DNA from: a virus
Reading direction: 5' to 3' (one strand)
IMG/VR virus record: IMGVR_UViG_3300008110_000709
Coordinates: 1 to 22,723 of that record
DNA length: 22,723 nt
Every line of letters begins with the position of its first letter. Position 1 is the first letter of the stretch. Below, piece by piece: positions 1 to 8,033 of the stretch. The notes under the pieces are model-generated. The model did no database searches and was not told where the DNA came from. It saw only the letters and a list, made by a program, of their open reading frames with translations. The translations under genes and the position numbers were made by a program.

Positions 1-1
1 A

Positions 2-262
2 GATGCGCTAAAAGACTGGGACGTGAAAGCCATTGTTCGAGATGACAAATGTATTGGTGCGGCGTATTTTAAGGGTGACGAATTGCATGTTTCGGTACTG
101 CCGGAATGGCGCCGTAAATGGGCAACCAAAGGCATCTTGTCGAAACTATTTGCAAAAGATCGTATTACGACAAAGGTAACTCCGGGGCATGAATACATGC
201 ACGGAGTATTGGAAAGATTGGGATTCGTTCAACACGACGGCATGTTCGTAAGAGGCCATTAA
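2..262 (+). CDS. GNAT-like acetyltransferase-fold phage protein (5' partial)
   Basis: The frame is open to the left edge of the window, so only the last 86 codons are present; a GTG at 23 is an internal possibility. The C-terminal end reads GVLERLGF followed by a short hydrophilic tail, a pattern typical of the last beta-alpha-beta part of GNAT folds. T7-type podoviruses carry a GNAT-like protein (gp13 type) next to their internal virion proteins, and the next genes here look like ejection proteins. That suggests a virion-assembly role rather than metabolic acetylation. The acetyl-CoA loop would lie upstream of the window, so catalysis cannot be judged. The next start follows the stop by one base. 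Confidence 0.55.
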   Translation, partial: DALKDWDVKAIVRDDKCIGAAYFKGDELHVSVLPEWRRKWATKGILSKLFAKDRITTKVTPGHEYMHGVLERLGFVQHDGMFVRGH

Positions 263-263
263 C

Positions 264-1019
264 ATGGGCATCGAAACAGCAATTATTGGTAGTGCATTGG
301 TTGGTGGCGCGGCGTCCGCTAGGGGCGCAAGCAAGGCCGCAAGAGCGCAAGCAGACGCCGCTCGATCAGCGGAAGCAACCCAAGAGCGGATGCTTGAACG
401 GCAGTTACAGGAAACTCGTCCGTTCAGAGATTTGTCGCTTCAGCAACTAAACCGATTGTCGGAGTTGTACGGGCCTGAAGGCATGTACACCAAGACTCCG
501 ACCATGGAAGACCTGACGATGGACCCCGGCTTTTCTTTCAGACTGTCTGAAGGAGAAAAGGCGCTTGCTCGTATGCAGTCTGCTCGTGGGGGGTTGCTTG
601 GCGGCGGCGCAATTAAGGCCGGTGTGCGGTATGGGCAGGAGATGGGTTCTCAGGAATTCCAAAATGCTTACAACCGCCTGATGAATCAACGCGCAACCGT
701 TACTAACGCACTGCTCGGAATCGGCGGTTACGGCCCCGCGATTGCTGGACAAAATGCCGCAGCGATGGGATCGGCTGGCAGCAACATCGCAAACATTCAG
801 TTAGGCGGCGGTCAGGCCCGTGCTTCGGGCTACTTAGGCCAAGCCAATGCTTTAAGCAATGCGCTTGGTCAGGCTGCAATGGGATATGGAATGTATAAGG
901 GTGGCTACTTTGGATCACCCGGCGGCGGTTTGTCGCGTCAAACCTTAGATGAAATTTTGCCGGGTGTAACGCCAACTGGTCGTTATGGTGGATCGGTTAT
1001 TCCGTATCGCGGAATGTAA
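264..1019 (+). CDS. DNA transfer/ejection-type virion protein
   Basis: 251 aa. The N-terminus has a small hydrophobic Gly/Ala stretch (about residues 5-20), then an Ala/Gln/Arg-rich helical segment (21-55) and a long Ala/Gly-rich region (100-215) with repeated GQAxA-like pieces. This composition and length fit the DNA-transfer (P22 gp7-like or generic ejection) proteins that precede two larger internal virion proteins in podoviruses. It lies 1 bp after the GNAT-like gene and 9 bp before the next, in one rightward transcript. There is no enzymatic motif. The ejection role is inferred from composition and gene order. Confidence 0.6.
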   Translation: MGIETAIIGSALVGGAASARGASKAARAQADAARSAEATQERMLERQLQETRPFRDLSLQQLNRLSELYGPEGMYTKTPTMEDLTMDPGFSFRLSEGEKALARMQSARGGLLGGGAIKAGVRYGQEMGSQEFQNAYNRLMNQRATVTNALLGIGGYGPAIAGQNAAAMGSAGSNIANIQLGGGQARASGYLGQANALSNALGQAAMGYGMYKGGYFGSPGGGLSRQTLDEILPGVTPTGRYGGSVIPYRGM

Positions 1020-1028
1020 GAGGTTTTT

Positions 1029-2288
1029 ATGGCAGTTATAGGCGCAACCCAAATCGAGCCGGTCAATATCCTCGGCGCGTATGTGCAAGGCCGAGAACTT
1101 GGCCGTGCCAACCAACTTGCTCAACAGCAAGAAGCAGAGCGTATGCTTGCGATGCAAGAGCAGCAGCAGTTGAAAAATGCTCTGGCTGGCGGTTTAGACA
1201 TCAGAACGCCAGAAGGACAAGCGGCACTGATGAAGTTTGGCCCGCAAGGTCTTGCTATGGCTGCTCAAGGCGCACAGTTAGGCCAATACGATTTTCAGGC
1301 TAAACAAGCGGAGCGAGCGGCTGCAAGAGAAAAGTTGGGTGAATTAATTGGGATATTGCGATTTGGCGAAAAGGACGATAAGTCCTACGCAATTGCTTAT
1401 CAAACAGCGAAGGCTCGTGGATTTGATATGACGGGCGTTCCAACGACCCGCGATCCTGCATACCTTCAAAGTCAGTTGCAGTCTTTAATTCCTCTTAAGG
1501 ATCAATTGGACTTTGAATTGCGCGGGCGTATTGCCAACGTTCAAGAAAGACAAGTTGGCGTTTCAGAGCGCGAAGTTGGAATTCGTGAACGAGATGCAAT
1601 GGGTGGTTCAAAAAAAGAAAAGCCGCCTGAAGGTTACCGCTGGACAGAAGCCGGAAATCTTGAGTTTATTCCCGGCGGTCCCAAAGACCCTGCCAACATT
1701 GCTGGCACGGCAACTGAATTGCCGCCGAAAGTTCGCGCAAAACGTGAAGAGTTGTATCCAAAGGCCACTACCGCAGTAAATTCTGCGGTACGGGATATTG
1801 ATAACCAAATTGCTCTTGCAAAACGGCTGCGAGACCACCCCGGCCTTGGCGCCATCACCGGCAGCATTGACGCTATAACTCCAAACATTAGAGATGTTGC
1901 GACTAGCGCTCAATCTGACTACAACACTTTGCTGTCACAGGGCACGCTTTCAAGTTTAACTAGGCTTCGCGCTGCGTCGGAAACTGGTGGAGCGTTGGGT
2001 AATGTGTCAAACCAAGACACTAATTTGCTGCGAGACAGCGTTGGTTCTCTCAGCCAATCGCAAGGAAAAGAGGCGCTTCAGAGCAACCTAAACCAATATA
2101 TTAGTGATTTGGAGTTTGCTAAGGATAACGTCCAAAACGCATATAACGAAACATACGCATACCGAATCGGTGCTGGCGAGCAGGGCGTGCCGTCCAAACC
2201 GCGTCGGCCCAGAGGCGATCCGTCTAAGCGCAAGCCGTCTGATGCGGCGGCTATCCTGAAACAAGCCGATGCTATTTTGGGGCTGTAA
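1029..2288 (+). CDS. Putative internal virion (ejection) protein, helical
   Basis: 419 aa, start preceded by GAGGTTTTT. Predicted mostly helical: Gln/Ala/Glu-rich coiled-coil-like segments at about 25-60, 95-115 and 165-195, then a Pro/Lys-rich linker (195-230), then another helical domain (235-375). The C-terminus is Arg/Lys/Pro-rich. No catalytic motif was recognised. As the middle of three consecutive large virion-type proteins it occupies the slot of P22 gp20-like ejection proteins. This is a positional inference. The stop is 2 bp before the next start, so translational coupling is likely. Confidence 0.5.
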   Translation: MAVIGATQIEPVNILGAYVQGRELGRANQLAQQQEAERMLAMQEQQQLKNALAGGLDIRTPEGQAALMKFGPQGLAMAAQGAQLGQYDFQAKQAERAAAREKLGELIGILRFGEKDDKSYAIAYQTAKARGFDMTGVPTTRDPAYLQSQLQSLIPLKDQLDFELRGRIANVQERQVGVSEREVGIRERDAMGGSKKEKPPEGYRWTEAGNLEFIPGGPKDPANIAGTATELPPKVRAKREELYPKATTAVNSAVRDIDNQIALAKRLRDHPGLGAITGSIDAITPNIRDVATSAQSDYNTLLSQGTLSSLTRLRAASETGGALGNVSNQDTNLLRDSVGSLSQSQGKEALQSNLNQYISDLEFAKDNVQNAYNETYAYRIGAGEQGVPSKPRRPRGDPSKRKPSDAAAILKQADAILGL

Positions 2289-2290
2289 GA

Positions 2291-4609
2291 ATGGCTACTG
2301 CCGAGCAATATGCTGACTGGATTGTTCGTAATAAGGACAAAAAAGGCACGCCGGAATTCGAGACTGTTGCTCAGGCTTATCAAGTAGCCAAGCAACAGGA
2401 GGGCGTGGCCGCACAAGTGGCTTCGGGGATGCCTGCGGCTCGACGCGAGCCAGAACGATTTACTGGCTTCAGTCGGGACGTTGGCCCCGCTATGGCTATG
2501 CTGTCGCCTGAGCAAAAGGTAGATGCGCTAAAAACTGGCGTCGGCGGCGCTGTTGGGCTGGCTGCGGGTCCGGTTTTGGCTGCTGGCACTCGGGCTGCTG
2601 CCGCTGTTTTCCCTGTTATGCAGCGCGTTGCTGCGCCTTTGGAAACTGCTTTTAGAACCGGCGGTTTTCAAACCGGCCTTCCAGCGCAAGCGCCGAGAGC
2701 CGCTAAAATTGCTACTCGCGTTGTTGGCGGTGCAGTGCCCGGTGCTATCGGCGGCGCTGTAACAGGCGATGCCGAGACTGGCGCTTATGTTGGTGGCGGT
2801 TTGGCGTTACTTGCTCCGCCTGTTGCCAAAATCGTTTCTGAAGGAGCGGGATCGGTTATAGACTCATTGATGGGTCGCAAAGCCGATACGCGAGCCAATC
2901 AACTTATTCGCCTCGCCGCGAACGATGAGGTAAATGCGTTGCGTGCCGCTATGGCCGCAAACCCTGATGTCCCTGCAAGCCGTGCTGCCGCGCAACTCAA
3001 TCTGCCTGTGCTTCAAGCATTGCTGCAACGAGCAGAAAAAGCGGACGTTCAAGGAGTTACCAACGCGTTCCGTCAACGTGAATCACAAGATGTTGTTAAT
3101 GAGTTAACTCGTCTTGCCGGTGGCCCGACTGCCGAAACGGCCCGCGCTGTTCGTGAAAAAACGAAAGAAAGTTTGGGTGAATTGACTGGGCGTATGCGCG
3201 AGGAAGCCTTCGGCGCCGCTCGACGCACTGGCGAGGTAATGCCTAAGTTGCAAACAATCGCAACGGAAGCCCGTGCCGACGCTAAAAAGAATGTTGATCT
3301 CGTGCGACGAGTTAGTGATGCTATTAACAGAGCCGATGATTGGGCTCGTAATTGGGTCACTGAATCTCGACTGGTTGAAGGGCCGGGCGGCGCATTTACG
3401 CGTCAATATGTAACTAACCAAGGCGTTGGCGAGGCTGGCGTTCGCTTGGGATCGCAGGCTGAACAGCGATACACGTTCCCCGGTCAGTTGGCAGAAAGCG
3501 GTCGTCAAACAACTGTTGGCGGGCCGTTCCAGCGTCAAGTTATTGACGAAGGCGGCACAATTGCTCGCCGCGTTGATGAAGCGGCACAAGCATCCTTGCA
3601 GGCTGGCGCTCGCGCACGAGCGGCGGAAAACGCTTATCAGAGCATGGTTGATCGCGGCCTTGAGCCAATCACAATAGACAAGTTTACGTCTCCAATTGAC
3701 AACCTGTTGAGCGATCCGGCGATTGCAACAAATCCAACGTTGAAAAATGCGTTACCGCTAGTGCGGCAAATGTTTAAAGATTGGGCAGACGAATATGGCG
3801 TTGTAACCCCGGAAGCGTTAGATGCTATCCGTAAAAACGGGGTTAGCGGCATCATTGAACAATTGACGCCCGGAGCGGATTCTACGTCTCAAAGCCGTTT
3901 GGCTGCTCAGGTTTTGGCTAAGTTAAAACCTGCTATTGACGAAGCCATCGAAAAGGCTGGTGGCAAAAATTGGTCTAATTACCTTAAGTCGTTTGAGCGC
4001 GGCATGAGCGACATTCGTGGTATGGAGTTAGCCGATCAAGTTCGCAAGTTGTACGCCAAAGGAACGTCAGAATCCAAACAACAGATTATTGATTTGGTGC
4101 GCGGCGAATCGCCGGACGCAGTGGAAGACTTGTTTGGCTCTGGCCGTTACAAAATCAGCGAGGAAATGGCTAAAGATATGCCGTTCCTTCAGAAAATTGC
4201 CGACACACTGGAGTTGGACATCACGGCTGTTAAACAAGCCGCCGAAGGTAGAGCGGCGCTTCGCACGGCAGAGCAGGAGGCTGGCTGGCGTATTCGCTTG
4301 CCGTTCTTTACGCGTTTCACAACCGCAACAAACGAAATCATTGCGGTACTTGAGCGCAAGATGAAAGAGCAAACGATGGAGTCGCTAATTAAAGCGGCTC
4401 GATCTGGACGAGACTTTAATAAGATTCTTGACGCAATTCCTACCACCGAACGATCTGCGTTTTTAAATCAATTTAAGAACGCAGAAAGTTGGAAGAAATT
4501 TAGCGTCGATGTGGCAAATGCTGCGCGTGCCTACACGGTTGCGGAAAGCAACAAGTCAAGCAATGCCCTTGCCCCCCAACAGAACAGCAACGCCCTAGCG
4601 ACGAGGTAG
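2291..4609 (+). CDS. Large internal virion/ejection protein
   Basis: 772 aa, the largest protein in the window. The N-terminal 35 residues form a short charged helix (EQYADWIVRNKDKKGTPEF). A Gly/Ala-rich hydrophobic stretch follows at about 75-110 and 140-180 (GGAVPGAIGGAVTG region) and could be membrane-active. Residues 200-770 are a long helical rod rich in Ala, Glu, Arg and Gln. The glycine-zipper-like hydrophobic part fits a protein ejected into, or forming a channel across, the host envelope (P22 gp16-like role). No lytic transglycosylase catalytic motif was seen. Its DNA looks more A/T-rich, with more A/T-ending codons, than the lysis genes that follow. Confidence 0.5.
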   Translation: MATAEQYADWIVRNKDKKGTPEFETVAQAYQVAKQQEGVAAQVASGMPAARREPERFTGFSRDVGPAMAMLSPEQKVDALKTGVGGAVGLAAGPVLAAGTRAAAAVFPVMQRVAAPLETAFRTGGFQTGLPAQAPRAAKIATRVVGGAVPGAIGGAVTGDAETGAYVGGGLALLAPPVAKIVSEGAGSVIDSLMGRKADTRANQLIRLAANDEVNALRAAMAANPDVPASRAAAQLNLPVLQALLQRAEKADVQGVTNAFRQRESQDVVNELTRLAGGPTAETARAVREKTKESLGELTGRMREEAFGAARRTGEVMPKLQTIATEARADAKKNVDLVRRVSDAINRADDWARNWVTESRLVEGPGGAFTRQYVTNQGVGEAGVRLGSQAEQRYTFPGQLAESGRQTTVGGPFQRQVIDEGGTIARRVDEAAQASLQAGARARAAENAYQSMVDRGLEPITIDKFTSPIDNLLSDPAIATNPTLKNALPLVRQMFKDWADEYGVVTPEALDAIRKNGVSGIIEQLTPGADSTSQSRLAAQVLAKLKPAIDEAIEKAGGKNWSNYLKSFERGMSDIRGMELADQVRKLYAKGTSESKQQIIDLVRGESPDAVEDLFGSGRYKISEEMAKDMPFLQKIADTLELDITAVKQAAEGRAALRTAEQEAGWRIRLPFFTRFTTATNEIIAVLERKMKEQTMESLIKAARSGRDFNKILDAIPTTERSAFLNQFKNAESWKKFSVDVANAARAYTVAESNKSSNALAPQQNSNALATR

Positions 4610-4651
4610 TCATGCTGCAAGGCGCACTCAAGTTAAGTTTGGAGAAGTGAC

Positions 4652-4873
4652 GTGGACTATCAGGCGGCTTTTAACATTGCGGTGGCAGTTGCAGCAGCGT
4701 TTGGCGGTTGGACCTTGCGCTCGATTACGACGAGCCTAGAGAACCTTCAGCGCGACCACAAAGAGATGATGAACCAGTTCGTGCGCCGCGATGACTACAA
4801 GTCCGCCTTAGAGCGTATTGAGCAAATCCTGACCCGCATCTGGGACAAGTTGGACGAAAAGGCCGACAAGTAA
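4652..4873 (+). CDS. Small membrane-anchored coiled-coil protein, lysis cassette
   Basis: 73 aa with a GTG start, chosen because GGAGAAG lies 7 bases upstream and the frame fits the cassette. One N-terminal transmembrane helix (about residues 5-24, Ala/Val/Phe-rich) is followed by a charged helical tail with heptad-like spacing (SLENLQRDHKEMM..., then ERIEQILTRIWDKLDEKADK). The topology resembles small phage haemolysin-XhlA-like or spanin-like accessory proteins. Its stop overlaps the next start by one base (TAATG). The lysis role rests on location before the holin and endolysin genes. Confidence 0.55.
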   Translation: MDYQAAFNIAVAVAAAFGGWTLRSITTSLENLQRDHKEMMNQFVRRDDYKSALERIEQILTRIWDKLDEKADK

Positions 4874-5130
4874 TGAACATGCAGAAGATTGTCGATATGT
4901 TGTTTCCGGTGTTGCTGGCCGCTGTCGGCTGGCTGCTCGCGGAAATCGCGTCGTTCAACAATCGCCTGATTGCCATTGAGTCCAAAATCCCCATTTTGAT
5001 TACCGAGGATGGGGTGCCGACTGACAGCCCGTTAAGCGCGTCGCGTCGTCAAGAATTGAAGGATGACATTATGGAGGATATCCACGACCTACAGGTGCGT
5101 GTCAAATTGATGGAGGAACGCAACAAATGA
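4873..5130 (+). CDS. Small membrane-anchored coiled-coil protein, lysis cassette (second copy of this topology)
   Basis: 85 aa. One transmembrane helix (about residues 6-27, FPVLLAAVGWLLAEIA), a helical linker, and a charged C-terminal helix (HDLQVRVKLMEERNK). It has the same layout as the preceding gene, anchor then coiled coil, so the two may be distant paralogues or act as a hetero-complex in the inner membrane. The start overlaps the previous stop by one base and the stop overlaps the next ATG by four. It could be an accessory holin, an inner-membrane spanin-like protein or a regulator of the downstream holin. No lipobox was seen. Confidence 0.5.
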   Translation: MNMQKIVDMLFPVLLAAVGWLLAEIASFNNRLIAIESKIPILITEDGVPTDSPLSASRRQELKDDIMEDIHDLQVRVKLMEERNK

Positions 5131-5612
5131 TGACAATGATCAGCACGTTCCTGTCGTTTCTTGCAGGCGGCCTTCCTAAGATTCTTGAGATTTTCCAAGA
5201 CCGCCAAGACAAGAAGCACGAACTTGCCCTTGTTGCCGCCCAAAAAGAGCGCGAATTAGCCCTCGCAGAGAGGGGGTTTATCGCGCAGGCACGGGTTGAG
5301 GAAATCAAACTAGAGCAAATCCAGACTCAAACGGCAGGCGAGGAGCGCCAAGCCCTGTACCAGCACGACGTTGAGATCGGCAAAGGCGCAAGCCAATGGA
5401 TGATTAACCTTCGCGCCTCGGTGCGTCCGGTCGTTACCTACATCTTTGTGCTAGAACTCGTCGCCATCAACATCGCAGGCGTCTGGTATGCCTACAACAC
5501 AGGCGTGCCGTTTGCCGCTGCAATGGCTGAAGTGTTCTCAGATGACGAGATGCTGATACTGTCGTCAATCATTGCCTTCTGGTTTGGCACGCAGGCTTTC
5601 GGCAAGAAGTGA
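5127..5612 (+). CDS. Holin-like protein (GTA holin 3-TM type)
   Basis: 161 aa. An N-terminal amphipathic or hydrophobic helix (about 1-22) is followed by a long charged coiled-coil (25-85, rich in E, K, Q, A). Two C-terminal transmembrane segments follow (about 103-128 and 140-157), ending in a Lys-rich tail. This order fits the holin-of-three-TMs family first named for gene-transfer-agent release. It overlaps the preceding gene by ATGA and the endolysin by four bases (its TGA lies inside the GTG region of the next start), the expected holin-endolysin coupling. Confidence 0.7.
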   Translation: MMTMISTFLSFLAGGLPKILEIFQDRQDKKHELALVAAQKERELALAERGFIAQARVEEIKLEQIQTQTAGEERQALYQHDVEIGKGASQWMINLRASVRPVVTYIFVLELVAINIAGVWYAYNTGVPFAAAMAEVFSDDEMLILSSIIAFWFGTQAFGKK

Positions 5613-6148
5613 AGGTCAGTCCTGCTGCAATACAAATGATCAAGCATCATGAGGGCGTAAGGACGCGCCCTTATCGGTGTCCGGCCCTGCTATGGACGGT
5701 CGGGGTCGGCCACGTTATAGACCCGCGCCCTTATCGGTGTCCGGCCCTGCTATGGACGGTCGGGGTCGGCCACGTTATAGACCCGGCTCACGCTGCGGTG
5801 AAGTATGAGGAACGCAAGAGCCTACCGATACCCGCAGGCTGGGATCGGACTCTCTCAATGGACGAGGTGGACCAGATACTTGCTCAAGACCTTGGCCGGT
5901 TTGAGCGTGGTGTGGTTCGACTTTGCCCTGCTGCTGTTGGCCGTCAGGGAGTCTTTGATGCTCTCGTATCTTTTGCCTTTAACGTGGGGCTAGGCAACCT
6001 TCAGCGCTCTGGCTTGCGGATGAAAGTCAATCGAGGCGACTTTGAAGGGGCAGCCGAAGAATTCAAAAAGTGGACAAAAGCCGGTGGTAAGGTGTTACCC
6101 GGCCTCGTCAAGCGTCGTAACGACGAGCGGGTATTGTTTTTGAGTTAG
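5609..6148 (+). CDS. Endolysin, T4-type lysozyme (GH24) with internal 20-aa duplication
   Basis: 179 aa with a GTG start that overlaps the holin. It should cleave the MurNAc-GlcNAc bond of peptidoglycan at lysis. The GH24 triad is visible: E15 (HHEG), C24 and T30 give the E-x8-C/D-x5-T spacing. The C-terminal helical lobe has the conserved FDALVSFAFNVG block (about 115-126) and the KRRNDERVLF end. There is no signal peptide, so it needs the holin. Residues 20-39 are repeated exactly as 40-59, encoded by an exact 60-bp tandem repeat. Without it the protein would be 159 aa, a normal size for the family. The second copy brings a spare C44/T50 next to the active site, so activity may be altered. 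Confidence 0.92.
   Translation: MKVSPAAIQMIKHHEGVRTRPYRCPALLWTVGVGHVIDPRPYRCPALLWTVGVGHVIDPAHAAVKYEERKSLPIPAGWDRTLSMDEVDQILAQDLGRFERGVVRLCPAAVGRQGVFDALVSFAFNVGLGNLQRSGLRMKVNRGDFEGAAEEFKKWTKAGGKVLPGLVKRRNDERVLFLS
5664..5785 (+). repeat. Exact 60-bp tandem duplication inside the endolysin gene
   Basis: Bases 5664-5725 and 5724-5785 are identical over 62 bases with a period of exactly 60, with no mismatch. The unit is in frame (20 codons) and covers the Cys/Thr half of the catalytic E-C-T triad. The absence of any synonymous difference means the duplication is very recent or is an assembly/handling artefact. Confidence 0.97.
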
Positions 6149-6171
6149 CCTCATCTAACGGAGCGGGCGCT

Positions 6172-6468
6172 ATGCGACAAGACGGCATCCCAGAGCGCTT
6201 CCAACTAGCCGGTCACACCATCAATGTCAAAGTAATTCCGCCCTCCAAGTGGCGTCACGGCAAAAATTGTGTTGGAATGTGGCTTCCAGACAAATACGAG
6301 ATACACATCGTAAGTTCTTGTAAAGGCACAAACCGGCAGCAAGTGTGGGCGCATGAGGCGATTCACGCGATGCTCGACATCGCTGGTCACGATGACCTAA
6401 GCCGAGACGAGCAATTTGTAGATCGGATTGGACACTTGCTGCAACAGATGCTCACAACAATGGAGTAA
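6172..6468 (+). CDS. Small HExxH zinc metalloprotein (minimal zincin)
   Basis: 98 aa. It carries H61-E62-A-I-H65 in a helix context (WAHEAIHAML), the HExxH zinc-protease motif; an acidic DE at 79-80 could supply a third ligand. A single small domain with this motif resembles the ImmA/IrrE- or SprT-like minimal zincins found in many phages. The substrate is unknown; cleavage of a host or phage regulator is one possibility. It lies 23 bp after the endolysin and 3 bp before the next gene, so it is cotranscribed with lysis genes although it need not act in lysis. Confidence 0.65.
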   Translation: MRQDGIPERFQLAGHTINVKVIPPSKWRHGKNCVGMWLPDKYEIHIVSSCKGTNRQQVWAHEAIHAMLDIAGHDDLSRDEQFVDRIGHLLQQMLTTME

Positions 6469-6471
6469 GCA

Positions 6472-7533
6472 ATGCAGTCCAAGGCATCCGATGATCAGAT
6501 ATTAAAGTCGCTACAGGAAGCAAACGGCATACGGGCAATAGTCGCTGCAAAGTTCAAAATGAACGAGCGGACTTTGCAGATGCGGCTAAAAAAGATGAAG
6601 GACAAGGGGTACATTATCCCTGACTCCACCTACCAGCCCGGACGCCAAGTGGTAGACAAGGGCGATTACGAGTTCACCGCGCTGCCCGACGACGACGTTC
6701 CCATCGAGGAACTGATTGCCCAGCGCAAGCGCAAGTTCCAGCACAAGCGGGAACATGAAGAAGCCAGCAAACTCATTCCTATCAAAGTGAAGATGGACGG
6801 TGCTATCGGCATCCTGCACTTTGGTGACCCGCACGTAGACGACGACGGCTGTGACATTGAGGCTATCGAGCGCCACACCGACCTTGTAAACCGCACCGAG
6901 GGGCTATTCGCAGCGAACGTAGGCGACACCACGAACAACTGGTGTGGCCGCCTTGCCCGCCTCTACGCCGACCAGACGACCTCGGCAGCGCAGGCTTGGA
7001 AAATAGCCGAGTGGTTTATCAACCGCTGCAACTGGCTGTACATGATCGGCGGCAACCACGACTTGTGGTCAGGCTCAGGCGATCCCCTGCGCTGGATAGC
7101 CAAGCAGCAGGATGCCCTTTATAAGTCCTCAGAAGCCCGCCTAGCGCTTCGGTTCCCGAACGGCCTAGAGGTACGGGTTAACGCCCGCCACGACCACAGC
7201 GGCTCTAGTATTTGGAATCCGGCGCATGGGCCGATGAAGGCTGCGCTGATGGGAACCCGTGACCACCTGTACGTGGCCGGTCACAAGCACGAGTCGGCTT
7301 ATAGCGTCCTGAAGGATGCAATCAGCGGCATTACGATGCACGCCTGTAAGGTGGCGTCCTACAAGATTTACGACCGCTACGCCAAAGAGCGCGGCTTCAG
7401 GGACAACTGCCTGTCGCCCTGTGCGCTGACGACAATTAACCCTGCGCTACCGGCTGACCATCCAGACTTGGTGAAAGTGTGGTGGGACCCGGAAGAGGGG
7501 GCTGACTACCTGACATACTTGCGGCGGCGCTAA
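6472..7533 (+). CDS. HTH-fused calcineurin-like metallophosphoesterase
   Basis: 353 aa. Residues 5-50 look like a winged-helix/HTH (QILKSLQEANGIRAIVAAKF then NERTLQMRLKKMKDKGY). The rest is a calcineurin-like phosphoesterase with all main motifs: GDPHVD (118-123), GD (151-152), GGNHD (193-197), RHDH (239-242) and GHKH (270-273). The metal ligands are therefore intact, and it probably hydrolyses phosphodiester or phosphomonoester bonds on a nucleic acid or nucleotide. The HTH half suggests DNA targeting or a transposase-like origin of the N-terminus. Its last 98 bp overlap, tail to tail, a leftward gene ending at 7436. Confidence 0.8.
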   Translation: MQSKASDDQILKSLQEANGIRAIVAAKFKMNERTLQMRLKKMKDKGYIIPDSTYQPGRQVVDKGDYEFTALPDDDVPIEELIAQRKRKFQHKREHEEASKLIPIKVKMDGAIGILHFGDPHVDDDGCDIEAIERHTDLVNRTEGLFAANVGDTTNNWCGRLARLYADQTTSAAQAWKIAEWFINRCNWLYMIGGNHDLWSGSGDPLRWIAKQQDALYKSSEARLALRFPNGLEVRVNARHDHSGSSIWNPAHGPMKAALMGTRDHLYVAGHKHESAYSVLKDAISGITMHACKVASYKIYDRYAKERGFRDNCLSPCALTTINPALPADHPDLVKVWWDPEEGADYLTYLRRR

Positions 7534-7699
7534 ATATCTCAGCCCGTTCGCGGTTTGCACGCAGGGTGCAGTACCGCTGGTGCAGGCGCTTGAGGAACGT
7601 GGAACGCCGCTGACCGGCAATCTCCTCGTCCAAAAGCGCCTTGACCTCAGCCTCGTCAAACCGATTCAGGTTTTGGTTCAATACGCGCCAGTTCTTCAT
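7436..7699 (-). CDS. Small conserved-looking phage protein, unknown
   Basis: 87 aa, last gene of the leftward methyltransferase block. The first 55 residues are helical and charged, with the pattern RFDEAEVKALLDEE and RSTFLKRLHQRYCTLRANRER; short phage proteins of this kind are familiar but have no function I can name. The C-terminal 30 residues are Pro/Ser-rich and lie entirely inside the 98 bp that overlap the metallophosphoesterase gene. That tail may be unconstrained or created by the overlap. No catalytic motif was seen. Confidence 0.6.
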   Translation of the reverse strand: MKNWRVLNQNLNRFDEAEVKALLDEEIAGQRRSTFLKRLHQRYCTLRANRERAEIFSAAASMSGSQPPLPGPTTLSPSLDGQPVAQG

Positions 7700-7717
7700 G
7701 GCCGTATTGTAAATGAA

Positions 7718-8026
7718 TTATTTAAGGCGCTGCAAGTAAAGCGCCTGTAGGGCGCATACGGTGTCGTCGGGGTCACGGGCTTCGTACCACTCGCCCCTTG
7801 GCTGGAATAGCCCCTGAAAGCGTTTCTGCCCCTCTGACAGCCGCCCGCCCTTGGCCTTGACCTCTATCCAGCAAATCCACGCCATACCGTCGTGCATTGG
7901 CTTGACGGCCAACAGGTCAGGGATGTCGTGCCCTGCCGAGGCGTAGTCGATGACCTCAAAGTTGGCCTTACGTAAGGCTTCTACGATGTCGGTGTGGTTG
8001 TTGTCTCGGCGTTTGGCGTAGCGCAT
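7718..8026 (-). CDS. VRR-NUC domain nuclease (PD-(D/E)xK fold)
   Basis: 102 aa, the usual size of stand-alone phage VRR-NUC proteins. Motifs in order: an N-terminal helix (HTDIVEALRKANFEVI), then IPDLLAV with D37, then IEVKAKGGRLSEGQKRF with E55 and K57 plus Q67. These are the metal-binding and catalytic positions of the PD-(D/E)xK superfamily. Family members act on branched or flapped DNA (Holliday-junction resolvase-like), which fits a phage with an annealing-recombination module in the next block. It lies 7 bp after an unknown gene. Confidence 0.8.
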   Translation of the reverse strand: MRYAKRRDNNHTDIVEALRKANFEVIDYASAGHDIPDLLAVKPMHDGMAWICWIEVKAKGGRLSEGQKRFQGLFQPRGEWYEARDPDDTVCALQALYLQRLK

Positions 8027-8033
8027 ACGCCGA

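Noticed and set aside
1-2534. Near-identical 13-base string at 1-13 and 2521-2533
   Set aside because: Both encode Asp-Ala-Leu-Lys in unrelated proteins; similarity stops after a few codons and is likely chance.
3104-3589. 161-codon leftward frame inside the 772-aa virion gene
   Set aside because: No ribosome site, no coupling with any leftward gene, and shadow-like composition.
4612-4650. 12-codon frame (ATG at 4612) between virion and lysis genes
   Set aside because: Too short to support and no conserved pattern; it contains the ribosome site of the next gene.
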